Positions 57,045-64,000 of a DNA stretch of 64,000 nucleotides are shown here, piece by piece (the stretch's first letter is position 1; every line of letters begins with the position of its first letter). The DNA comes from Eublepharis macularius. Its lineage: Eukaryota; Chordata; Lepidosauria; Squamata; Eublepharidae. The stretch is taken from the NCBI RefSeq assembly GCF_028583425.1, contig NC_072797.1:20556001-20620000 (forward strand). The letters run 5' to 3'. A program made the translations under genes and the position numbers. The notes under the pieces are model-generated. The model saw only the letters and a list, made by a program, of their open reading frames with translations. It did no database searches and was not told where the DNA came from.

Positions 57045-57252
57045 GCTATTAAGTCATAGTTGACTTATGGTGACTCCTGGCGGGGTTTTCACAGCAAGAG
57101 ACTAACAGAGTTGATTTTGCCATTGCCTGTCTCTGCAACTCTTGTCTTGGTTGGAGGTCTCTCATCCAATTACTATCCAAGGCTGACCCTGCTTAGCTTC
57201 TAAGATCTCTCAAGATCAGGCTTATCTGGGCTATCCAGGTCAGTGCAGACAA
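57045..57252 (-). repeat. 5S rRNA-derived SINE
   Basis: On the minus strand: GATCTTAGAAGCTAAGCAGG (5S box A/IE region), then GGATAGTAATTGGATGAGAG, CAGGCAATGGCAAAATC and GAGTCACCATAAGTC. Confidence 0.85.
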
Positions 57253-57578
57253 GGTTAGTATAGAACTTTAATTTTTCCTGACATATTAGTTTTCTAGATG
57301 CAAGGGTTTTCTAAACAAAAAAATATGGAGGAACATTCAAACATTCTGAAGCAGTATATCCCAGCAACAGATATACAATGAGAATCTGTTGTCTGTGTAG
57401 CTTGGTTCTTCATTTGGCCCCACCTGCAATACTCAGGGAAAGGAATATAGTCGTCCCAGGGGAAGTGCAAATTGACTTCCACAGATCTAAACTGGGATAT
57501 GTGCAAGTATGCTGGCTTAAGTGACTTGTGGATCACCACCACTATAAATGCTTATTCTTTCTCCATCGCAAGTTCTGT

Positions 57579-57812
57579 TTAATGTCGGCTTTCTCTGCGT
57601 GTTCTCAAGTCCCTTGATGTACTTCTTTGCTTGTCGTCTTCTCCAGATCCCAGATCCACCACATCCTGATAGTTCGGAAATTCCTGAGGTAGTGGAAACT
57701 CTTCAGTTGATGAATGAGTCCGGTGCCCAAACACCCTTTCTTGCAGCTCAGCAATGTCATTTCTGATGTCTGCCATCATCAGCAACAGGAAGTCAAAAGA
57801 ACCTGGAGGTCC
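57579..57812 (-). CDS. CCBE1: CCBE1 terminal coding exon
   Basis: CCBE1 is a secreted calcium-binding EGF and collagen-domain protein. It brings ADAMTS3 to pro-VEGF-C, enabling VEGF-C maturation and lymphatic growth. This exon encodes 77 residues and a TAA stop (57579-57581). It starts after acceptor ATTTTGTAG with [19 protein letters not shown], then [20 protein letters not shown] and PQEF; it is acidic near DLGSGEDD. These match vertebrate CCBE1 closely. The extreme C terminus ([11 protein letters not shown]) differs from the DFYP ending of the human protein. No frameshift is seen. Confidence 0.95.
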   Translation of the reverse strand, partial: GPPGSFDFLLLMMADIRNDIAELQERVFGHRTHSSTEEFPLPQEFPNYQDVVDLGSGEDDKQRSTSRDLRTRRESRH

Positions 57813-58199
57813 CTACAAAATGTTTCAAGTGTAATAATTAAGTTACAAATCCTTCAAGGTTCTGGGGCCTTTACATTTGCAAAGCTCTGTATGCAAAGGT
57901 ATCATTCCAGAGGCATGCAAGAATAATTTAATTTAGAAGTCAGGGAGGGGGAATCTTGACTCGAATCACCTCCAAATGTAAATTTCCAATGAGAAATGAT
58001 TCAGTGTGTAGGACACTTCCCTCCTTGTAGATGAACAACTTGATGCAGAATTAACAGGGGTTGAAAAGAGAAACTCTATAAACTCTGTAAAAGGCTGGCT
58101 GATTTTTATGGCATTCACGTCCGCCTTGAAAGTAATTTCAGCAATTGGTTAAAGGGAAAAAATTAAGCAAGTATTAATCTGGAGTAAAAAAAACCCACA

Positions 58200-58408
58200 C
58201 ACACACTTTAATCTCATCCTCCACTTGTAGCCAGCTGGGTGACCTTGGGTGAGTCACAGCTTCTAGGAGCTCTCTCAGCCCCACCCACCTCACAGGGTGA
58301 TTGTTGTTGTGGGGATAATGATAACATACTTTGTAAACTGCTCTGAGTGGGTGTTAAGTTATCCTGAAGGGTGGTATATAAATCAAATGTTGATATTGTT
58401 ATTATTAG
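58200..58408 (+). repeat. tRNA-derived squamate SINE (family A), 5' truncated
   Basis: It starts with TCCTCCACTTGTAGCCAGC and keeps the body and the tail GGTGGTATATAAATCAAATG. The tRNA head is missing. Confidence 0.88.
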
Positions 58409-58494
58409 GAAGAGGGGTACATGCTTTAACGTAGTTCTTCCACTAAAACAAAAGGGGGCAGCCTTGAACGAAGGGGAGGGCTGGCCCTATATGG

Positions 58495-58693
58495 AAGTGG
58501 GAAGTGCCATCAAGTCATACCCAACTTATAGCAACCCCATAGGATTTTCCAGGCAAGAGAGAAACAAAGGTGGTTTGTCATTGCCTGCCTCTGCACAGCA
58601 GCCCTGGATTTCCATAGTGGTCTCCCATCTAAGTACTAACCAGGACTGGCCCTGCTTAGCTTCCAAGATCTCTCAAGATTGGGCTAGCCAGAG
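58495..58693 (-). repeat. 5S rRNA-derived SINE, hit by a transposon
   Basis: On the minus strand: GAAGCTAAGCAGGGCC, TGGTTAGTACTTAGATGGGA, GGCAGGCAATGACAAACC and GTTGCTATAAGTTGGG. The hAT-like element at 58694 sits at its 5S head. Confidence 0.88.
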
Positions 58694-59083
58694 CAGGGCC
58701 GGCGGGCCTATTGAGGCCAGGTAGGCGGTGGCCGCAGGTGCAGGGTGCCGGAGGGAGTGCCGGAGGAGGCACGGCGGGCGGGAGTGCGTGCCACAAAGCA
58801 CCAGCCTCCTATCCCTCCCACCCCGTGCCACTGCCGCCGCCAGCACAAGCCCCCGGCCAGGCGCAGCCACCGTGGGCAGGCATCTGCAGCAGCGCAGGCA
58901 ACCGAGCGGGAGAGCTCGGAGGCCGCCCACCGCAGCAATTGGGCCGGTGGCGGCGCGTGCGCTCCCGTGATGACGTCACGCGTGACGTCATCATGCAGGC
59001 TGGTGCACGCGTGCACGCTCGTGCGCGCGCAGGGGCGCCCGGCCAGCCGGCCGCAAGCGTGGTAAACCCTTGCGCCGCCCCTG
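58694..59083. mobile_element. GC-rich hAT-like non-autonomous element
   Basis: A perfect 8-bp target duplication AGCCAGAG flanks it (58686-58693 and 59084-59091). The ends are CAGGGCCGGC and GCCGCCCCTG. The interior is extremely GC- and CpG-rich, with the palindrome GTGATGACGTCACG / CGTGACGTCATCA at 58966-58995. The many long ORFs here on both strands are composition artefacts, not genes. Confidence 0.9.
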
Positions 59084-59111
59084 AGCCAGAGATATCTATG
59101 TCAGGGTACAC

Positions 59112-59114
<3 letters not shown>

Positions 59115-59146
<32 letters not shown>
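59115..59146. repeat. (GTCT)n microsatellite
   Basis: Eight perfect tetramer units. Confidence 0.95.
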
Positions 59147-59147
<1 letters not shown>

Positions 59148-59302
59148 CATACACTCCCCCTATAAAAGCATTATTATTTGTTCAGTTGTATCTTGATAAT
59201 GAATACACGCAGTACATCAGTCTCAGTAAGGGTTATGACATCTGGCTATGTCAGTTTCCTCTTGTTCTTTCTTAACAGATTGGAATTGAATACTGTACTT
59301 AC

Positions 59303-59338
59303 GGGGGACCCTTTTTCTCCTGGTGCACCTCTCTCGCC
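59303..59338 (-). CDS. CCBE1: CCBE1 collagen-type exon (penultimate)
   Basis: A 36-nt exon coding GERGAPGEKGSP, four complete Gly-X-Y triplets, in phase 0. Acceptor TTTGTTACAG, donor CCC|GTAAGT. Exons that are multiples of 9 nt and begin with a whole Gly codon are typical of collagen domains. It joins in frame to the terminal exon (GPPGS). Confidence 0.92.
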
Positions 59339-59854
59339 CTGTAACAAATAGTGTTCTGTTATATCTACATGGATTAAAACGGAACCACAACACTGAGACT
59401 CTTGTTTGCATATACAAGGATCTCTAGCATTTGGGCCACGTTGGCGTACTCAAGTCTCTCTAGGAAGCATCTCTCATGTTCACTAAGCAAAATCAGTTTG
59501 CTGCCGATGAGCTTCTTTTTCAAACAAATCTCACAGCCACTATGTTTTTGCCAAAAGTAAGATTTACGTGCAAGTTCAAGAAGTTAGTACTATTCAGTTC
59601 AGAGGGACTAACTTCCCAGGAAGGGAGTTTAGCATTGCAGCCTTAATGCCATTTACCATTTAATTAAGCATCTTATTTCTTGCTACATTTTGTAACCTCT
59701 TGCAAGACTTCAGAACACCAAATCGGGCTTTGAAGATTATTTAAGAGAGGGAAAGAACTCTTAAAGAACCTAAAGGTAACAGGATTGGAAGTCGATGGTT
59801 GTTGTGGATTTTCCGGGCTGTATCGCCGTGGTCTTGGCATTGTAGTTCCTGACG

Positions 59855-59888
59855 TTTCTCCAGCAGCTGTGACTGGCATCTTCAGAGG
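59855..59888 (-). ncRNA. Hammerhead ribozyme motif (family 2, minus arm)
   Basis: On the minus strand: stem I CCT, core CTGAAGA (59885-59879), stem II CCAG with CTGG, GAAA (59858-59855), then CGTC and AGG closing stem I. All core bases are intact. Stem II is slightly shorter than in the copy at 62.3 kb. Confidence 0.65.
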
Positions 59889-59944
59889 TGTAGCACCGAA
59901 AGACAGAGATCTCTCAGTGTCAAACTCTGTCTTTCAGTGCTACA

Positions 59945-59985
59945 CCTCTGAAGATGCCAGTCACAGCTGCTGGTGAAACGTCAGG
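59945..59985 (+). ncRNA. Hammerhead ribozyme motif (family 2, plus arm)
   Basis: Stem I CCT (59945-59947) pairs with AGG (59983-59985). Core CTGAAGA lies at 59948-59954, stem II GCCAG with CTGGT, GAAA at 59975-59978, and CGTC with GUC as the cleavage triplet. The 2-bp stem III (AC with GT) is self-complementary and would suit a dimer. Confidence 0.7.
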
Positions 59986-60685
59986 AACTACAATGCCAAG
60001 ACCACGGCGGTACAGCCCGGAACATCCACAACAACCATCATTGTCCGGCCATGAAAGCCTTCGACAATATAAGGATTGGAAGTCGATTGAATCAAAACGA
60101 CCAGCAGATAAATTAATAATAATTTTAAGTTCCAACTGCAAAGAGTTAAGCTGAAAATACTTCCAAATCATGTGAAAGATGGATAATAAAACAAGGCACC
60201 TAAAGACAGTGTACGGAGCCTTCTTCCTTATATGTTTCTGAGAAGGCACCAATTGAAGGTCAAACTCTGGATCAGAGGAGGAAATTTTTGCTGCAGTTCT
60301 GTGTTCTGAATGGCCTGGACTTGTGGCTGTATTATAATTTTACAACAGGATTGGGGTCTTCAGAGGACGTGAGGTGGGGGATTCAGTCTGGGTGCCACTG
60401 CCAACTCTGCCCAAAGGACGGAACTGCTCAGTAAGCAAGGAAGGTTTCTAAGATCAGAGTGGGCCATGACTTACATAAGAGTAGTATGCCTGACTTACGT
60501 AAGAATTTCTGCTTCAGGCTTCCTCACTGATCTGAGCAATGAAGGGCCCTGTTTGCTGTTCAATATTATAATGTACCTTTACCTTGGCTTCGCCTTCACC
60601 AAACTCCCCTCTTCTCAACCTGAAAGCAGCTAATTAATAAAAAGGTATTTTGAAGGGGTGAGGGAGATAAGATTAGTTTGCTTAC

Positions 60686-60721
60686 CTTTGCCCCGTCTCT
60701 TCCTGGTGCCCCTGGAGGACC
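60686..60721 (-). CDS. CCBE1: CCBE1 collagen-type exon
   Basis: A 36-nt exon coding GPPGAPGRDGAK, four Gly-X-Y triplets, phase 0. Acceptor TTTTATAG, donor AAG|GTAAG. It follows GRRGPV of the preceding exon and leads into GERGAPG, the same order as in the human protein. Confidence 0.93.
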
Positions 60722-60818
60722 CTATAAAACAGAAACAGAGTCCTCAAAACATGCAATGGTACAAGCAACATGGAAGATATCTATATGTATGTTTATGATA
60801 GAGGGGTTCAATACTGAC

Positions 60819-60958
60819 CACAGGGCCCCTTCTGCCCTGCTTGATATGGGATAAGTCTGGAGAGGGTCCCATAGGCCCCATTGGTCCTCTGGGGCCTGGT
60901 GGACCTGGAAGGCCAGGAGATCCCGGAAATCCAGGGCTCCCTTTCGGCCCTGCAGCAC
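60819..60958 (-). CDS. CCBE1: CCBE1 collagen-domain exon
   Basis: A 140-nt exon: two bases finish a Gly codon, then 46 codons. After AA it reads [19 protein letters not shown], then [12 protein letters not shown] (Gly-X-Y repeats), the family-specific break [10 protein letters not shown], and GPV. Acceptor TTGATTGCAG; donor GTG|GTCAGT, which is weaker than usual but fixed by the phase and by the known PV-GPP junction. The upstream EGF and N-terminal exons are not in the window. Confidence 0.95.
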
Positions 60959-61239
60959 CTGCAATCAAAAGGAGACGGCTGTCAGTGGGGCATTGTCAGA
61001 TGGTTCTGCATTAGATGGCATTTTGGATACTGATAAAAGTCTGGGTTTGTGTGTTTAGCTGAAACACAGCCCAGTTATGGGTATGAGCAGCCTGACTAAG
61101 AGAAATGGAAGGCCCAAGTATGCAAAACAATGACAACGATAACAATAATATTATCAAAAACTGACATTAACGAAAAAACCCTCTCATGTACGAAGGCTTT
61201 ATTGCTTTATGTACTGTTATATGGTATATTAGAAATAAT

Positions 61240-61487
61240 TGTATTTGTTTATTTTTACTTATTTCATTTATATCCTACCTTTTTCTCCAATCTGGGCCAA
61301 AAGCAGTTTACGCCTTTCCCTCTCCTCCATTTTATCCTCACAACACCCCTGTGAAGTAGGTAAGGCTGAGACTGTGTGACTGGCCCAAGGTCACCCAGAA
61401 AGCTTCCACGGCAAAGTGGGGATTCAAACCTGGGTCTCCCAGATCTCAGTCCGACACTCTAACCACTACACCACACTGACTCATTTT
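61240..61487 (-). repeat. tRNA-derived SINE (family D)
   Basis: On the minus strand: GTGGTGTAGTGGTTAGAGTG (A box), GGGAGACCCAGGTTTGAATC (B box), GGTGACCTTGGGCC and GAGGATAAAATGGAGG, with an AAATAAG tail. Nearly full length and little worn. Confidence 0.9.
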
Positions 61488-61906
61488 TGCAGTCCTTTGT
61501 ATATTTTTTCTAAACAAGCATCCATAAGGAGCGCAAGACATGCAAACTGAAGACCTGGGCACAAAAGGTTTCCAAGAAAAATTGGGAACTTCCCACCCAG
61601 TAGGGTTGTTAATCACACAGCAAGAAATAGATTGAGATGGATGGTTTTCAGTTAGGAGTAAAGAACTTAAAGCCTTCAGGACCTCGGACAGCTCATGCAA
61701 TGGTGGGGAAACCAGATGGAAGAAGTCAAGTTCTGAGGGCATCACTCTCATAATGTTTGGTAAAAGAAGTGCATGATGCGAAACATTCAGCATTTCCGTG
61801 CACCCTTAAGTGGCAGCTGTTTAATTGGAGCAGGGAAACGTTAGAAACGATGACGCTGCATTCCTCCTCAACATCTCCTGGGAGAGATGTATAAGTGTTA
61901 GTGTTT

Positions 61907-61921
61907 GTGTGTGTGTGTGTT
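61907..61921. repeat. (GT)n microsatellite
   Basis: A short dinucleotide run. Confidence 0.7.
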
Positions 61922-62271
61922 AGGAAATATATATGATGATGCCAAACATTTTTTTTTAAAATCACTGAGATGTGATTTAAATATGACGCTGGGAGACTAT
62001 TATTATTTCTAATGCCAATATAAGTAATTGATTTGATTTGATTTGAATATGATGATGGGGAGAAAAATCAACTTTGAAGACAATACAGGTATATATAAAA
62101 ACCAGCGGTTAAAAACAAATAACAACAACAACAACAACAACATTCGATTTATATACTACCCTTCAGGATGACTTAACACCCACTCAGAGTGGTTTACAAA
62201 GTATGTTACTATTGGTTGTTGGGGGTTTTCCGGGCTGTATTGCCGTGGTCTTGGCATTGTAGTTCCTGACG

Positions 62272-62305
62272 TTTCGCCAGCAGCTGTGGCTGGCATCTTC
62301 AGAGG
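62272..62305 (-). ncRNA. Hammerhead ribozyme motif (family 2, minus arm)
   Basis: Minus strand: CCT, CTGAAGA (62302-62296), stem II GCCAGC with GCTGGC, GAAA (62275-62272), then CGTC-AGG just beyond. All positions are intact. Confidence 0.7.
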
Positions 62306-62328
62306 TGTCTCTGTCTTTTGGTGCTACA

Positions 62329-62369
62329 CCTCTGAAGATGCCAGCCACAGCTGCTGGCGAAACGTCAGG
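62329..62369 (+). ncRNA. Hammerhead ribozyme motif (family 2, plus arm)
   Basis: Stem I CCT (62329-62331) pairs with AGG (62367-62369). Core CTGAAGA at 62332-62338; stem II GCCAGC with GCTGGC (perfect, 7-base loop); GAAA at 62359-62362; CGTC with a GUC cleavage triplet, so cleavage is predicted between 62366 and 62367. Confidence 0.72.
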
Positions 62370-63382
62370 AACTACAATGCCAAGACCACGGCAATACAGC
62401 CCGGAAAACCCCCAACAACCATCGTTCTCCGGCCGTGAAAGCCTTCGACAATATATGTTACTATTATCCCCACAACAAAACACCCTGTGAGGTGGGTGGG
62501 GCTGAGAGAGCTCCAGAGAGCTGTGACTAGCCCAAAGTCACCCAGCTGGCTTCAAGTGGAGGAGTGCGGAATAAAACCCAGCTCTCCAGATTAGAGTCCT
62601 GAGTTCTTAACTACTACACCAAACTGGCTGTCTACAAGGAGAAGGGTCAGTCGGTAGCCCTGCTCATAAGTTACAGTGGATGTACATACAAGCTGTGTAC
62701 CAAGTATACTTCCTTTTTCTTTATATGAACATTGAGTAATTCTCATGTTACATTCCACGCATGCACAGCTCAACATCTGATTTAAATTCCATATTAATCC
62801 AGGTACCTTTTTCTAGTTTCATTTGGACAGTGAAGGTTTGTTGGTCCTTTCTTACAAACAAATGTACGCACTTAGAGGCAGGATGCATACACGTTCACTG
62901 TAACATGAACATGAAGGTACAGCAAAACAGCTTCACCAGCAGATGGAAGGCAATGATTGAGGGGAATAGATTCCTGGGGAGGAATTCCATAATTTTGGCC
63001 CCACATCTTTCTCAGGCTGCCACCCTTCTAACCTCAGAAGGCAGGAGCACCCAGAACAAGCTTCCTGATTGTAACGGTCGAGTAACTTTGTGTGAGAGTG
63101 GATGATCCTTAAGGCACGCAGCTGTATAGCTTTGCACCAGGACTGTGTATTGCTTAAACTGGGCTGCTACCCACGCCAGGCAGCTATGCATGCTTAGTGA
63201 GCATGCAAGAAGTGCATAAACAGGGTGAATGTTGCACTGCTATGTAAATTAAGCATGCATCGCTGTTTTGCAAGAATGGCAGCCCAGTTTAACTGAGACA
63301 CTGTGTGTGTGCAAAGTCCCACTGGCAAGTTCTTTTGTCTTGCCAGCATCAAGTTTAAATCCTGCCCTAGGCCATTAACTCT

Positions 63383-63823
63383 CAGTCTCTCTATATATAC
63401 GAGATATCTTACATGGGGCTTTTCAAGTGTAAGGAGACACAATGTTAGCTAGGAAGCATAGTTTAAAAAGGCAGAGCCAAAGGCTCTGTCAATTTCACTT
63501 CTCTACACAAGGGCAGTTTAAAAAGACAGAACTGGCTGGGATCACTCCTCAGAGGGTTTGTTAATTTCATCTTCGCATCCCCAAGGGGGAGGTGAAATTG
63601 ACAGAACCTTCCGGGAGTTGAAGATGAAATTAACAAACCCTCTGAGGAGTGATCTCCACTGGCTGTCTTTTTAAACTATTCCACTGGTTGTCTTTTTAAA
63701 CTATGTAGAGAGGTGAAATTGACAGAGCCTTCAGCTGTCTTTTTAAACTATGCTTCCCAGCTAACATTGCATCTCCCTACACTTGAGCATCCCCATGTAA
63801 GATGTTTCGTATAGAGAGACTCA
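63383..63823. mobile_element. Foldback MITE, AGTCTCTCTAYACAAGA family, long form
   Basis: Terminal AGTCTCTCTATATATACG pairs with CGTATAGAGAGACT. Inside, CTTACATGGGG pairs with CCCCATGTAAG, and GAAGCATAGTTTAAAAAG with CTTTTTAAACTATGCTTC. A second, inner inverted repeat built on AGAGGGTTTGTTAATTTCAT and ATGAAATTAACAAACCCTCT lies at 63551-63644. So one hairpin sits inside another. Confidence 0.82.
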
Positions 63824-64000
63824 CAAAGAGTGGTGAAAGCAAGCTGAGGTTATACAGGCTGCAGAAGCAAAGGGCACCCCTGCAATGCTGATGTTTTGGG
63901 AACTGAGTGCAGTCATTTCCATATACCAAAATCCCACAAGGAACACCACACCCATGTCCAATTTGTGCTGATCCCCTTCCTCTCCAGTCACAACTTGTGC
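63824..64000. other. CCBE1 intron, window edge, nothing recognised
   Basis: No repeat or exon is identified. Confidence 0.4.

Larger units (their letters stand above)
53040..57578 (-). other. CCBE1: Probable CCBE1 3'UTR
   Basis: This is the region after the CCBE1 stop codon, AT-rich and poor in repeats. The known mammalian CCBE1 mRNA has a long 3'UTR of several kb. On the minus strand an ATTAAA signal lies at about 53054-53059, and an AATAAA (TTTATT on the plus strand) near 54426. Which one is used cannot be told from sequence. Two repeats sit inside: a GGGTTGCCAGTCCCCC-type element (54085-54290) and a 5S-derived SINE (57045-57252). Confidence 0.45.
57813..59302 (-). other. CCBE1: CCBE1 intron before the terminal exon
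   Basis: This 1.5-kb intron contains a family A SINE (58200-58408), a 5S-derived SINE (58495-58693) and the GC-rich hAT-like element (58694-59083). A (GTCT)n run follows at 59115-59146. Confidence 0.85.
59797..60071. mobile_element. Penelope-like head-to-head fragment with two hammerheads (family 2)
   Basis: This 275-bp insertion in a CCBE1 intron is flanked by a perfect 16-bp target duplication AGGATTGGAAGTCGAT (59781-59796 and 60072-60087). Two inverted arms of about 115 bp (CGGGCTGTATCGCCGTGG, CTTGGCATTGTAGTTCCTGA, and so on) meet at about 59924. The right side has an extra tail, TGAAAGCCTTCGACAATAT. Each arm carries a hammerhead core, so one lies on each strand. Confidence 0.75.
59339..60685 (-). 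other. CCBE1: CCBE1 intron with a hammerhead-bearing insertion
   Basis: A 1.35-kb intron. Apart from the element at 59797-60071 I see no repeat or gene in it. Confidence 0.85.
62214..62453. mobile_element. Penelope-like head-to-head fragment with two hammerheads (family 2)
   Basis: A 240-bp insertion in a SINE, with a perfect 12-bp target duplication TATGTTACTATT (62202-62213 and 62454-62465). Inverted arms TTTTCCGGGCTGTATTGCCG and CGGCAATACAGCCCGGAAAA are exact, centred near 62317. The right side has the extra tail GTGAAAGCCTTCGACAATA. The arms carry the best-preserved hammerheads in the window. Confidence 0.78.
62118..62631 (-). repeat. tRNA-derived squamate SINE (family A), split by an insertion
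   Basis: The (AAC)n tail, TTTATATACTACCCTTCAGG and AACACCCACTCAGAGTGG lie left of the insertion at 62214-62453. CCAGCTGGCTTCAAGTGGAG and the head ACTACACCAAACTGGC lie right of it. The inserted element is therefore younger than this SINE. Confidence 0.9.
60959..64000 (-). other. CCBE1: CCBE1 intron (partial)
   Basis: The sequence upstream of the collagen exon up to the window edge. I looked for the preceding collagen exon on the minus strand and did not find one. It contains SINEs, a hammerhead-bearing insertion and a foldback MITE, listed separately. Bases 62640-63380 show nothing recognisable. Confidence 0.7.

Noticed and set aside
58711..59196. Long overlapping ORFs on both strands, rich in Ala, Arg and Pro
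   Set aside because: They lie in the GC-rich transposon at 58694-59083, where stops are rare in all frames; there is no domain and no splice support.
62214..62453. CRISPR-like or bacterial repeat interpretation of inverted arms
   Set aside because: A vertebrate context with a single inverted pair and target duplication; no spacer array.
61000..64000. An additional upstream CCBE1 collagen exon
   Set aside because: I scanned the minus strand for Gly-X-Y frames with splice sites and found none.

Overview
The window is vertebrate nuclear DNA, almost certainly from a squamate reptile (a lizard, possibly a gecko; the group is inferred from the repeats). Evidence is the split exons with GT/AG splice sites, the SINEs derived from tRNA and 5S rRNA, LINE remnants of several clades (L2-like, CR1, R4-like, L1) and a very large load of short foldback DNA transposons. 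Nearly all long ORFs here are chance frames or transposon fragments. Only two real protein-coding genes are visible, both partial and both on the minus strand.

Left edge (1-6720): the 5' end of LMAN1 (ERGIC-53, the ER-Golgi cargo lectin). Coding exon 1 lies at 6273-6474, exon 2 at 870-1024 and exon 3 at 678-785; the rest of the gene runs off the left edge. A GC-rich promoter with GC boxes and a CCAAT box covers about 6390-6720. Right edge (about 53000-64000): the 3' end of CCBE1, with three collagen-type exons (60819-60958, 60686-60721, 59303-59338), the terminal exon (57579-57812) and a probable long 3'UTR reaching to about 53 kb. The order and orientation (CCBE1 upstream of LMAN1, same strand) match the arrangement known in human 18q21.

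Middle (6.7-53 kb): an intergenic desert with no gene that I can support. It is a nested patchwork of SINEs (at least five families), LINE 3' ends and non-autonomous DNA transposons. Several hAT-like MITE copies carry readable 8-bp target duplications. A few repeat-poor, TAAT-rich stretches (23.7-24.1, 26.4-26.8, 34.6-35.4 and 39.4-40.4 kb) look like possible conserved non-coding elements, but that is inference.

The most interesting signal is a set of short retroelement fragments whose sequence matches the hammerhead ribozyme layout: a CUGANGA core, a stem-loop II, GAAA, a 2-bp stem III, a cleavage triplet, and a stem I that pairs back. There are two sequence families (7587-7740; 59797-60071 and 62214-62453). 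They have 12-16 bp target duplications and a head-to-head inverted organisation centred next to the ribozyme, as expected of Penelope-like elements. Each of the two larger copies carries an intact core on both strands.
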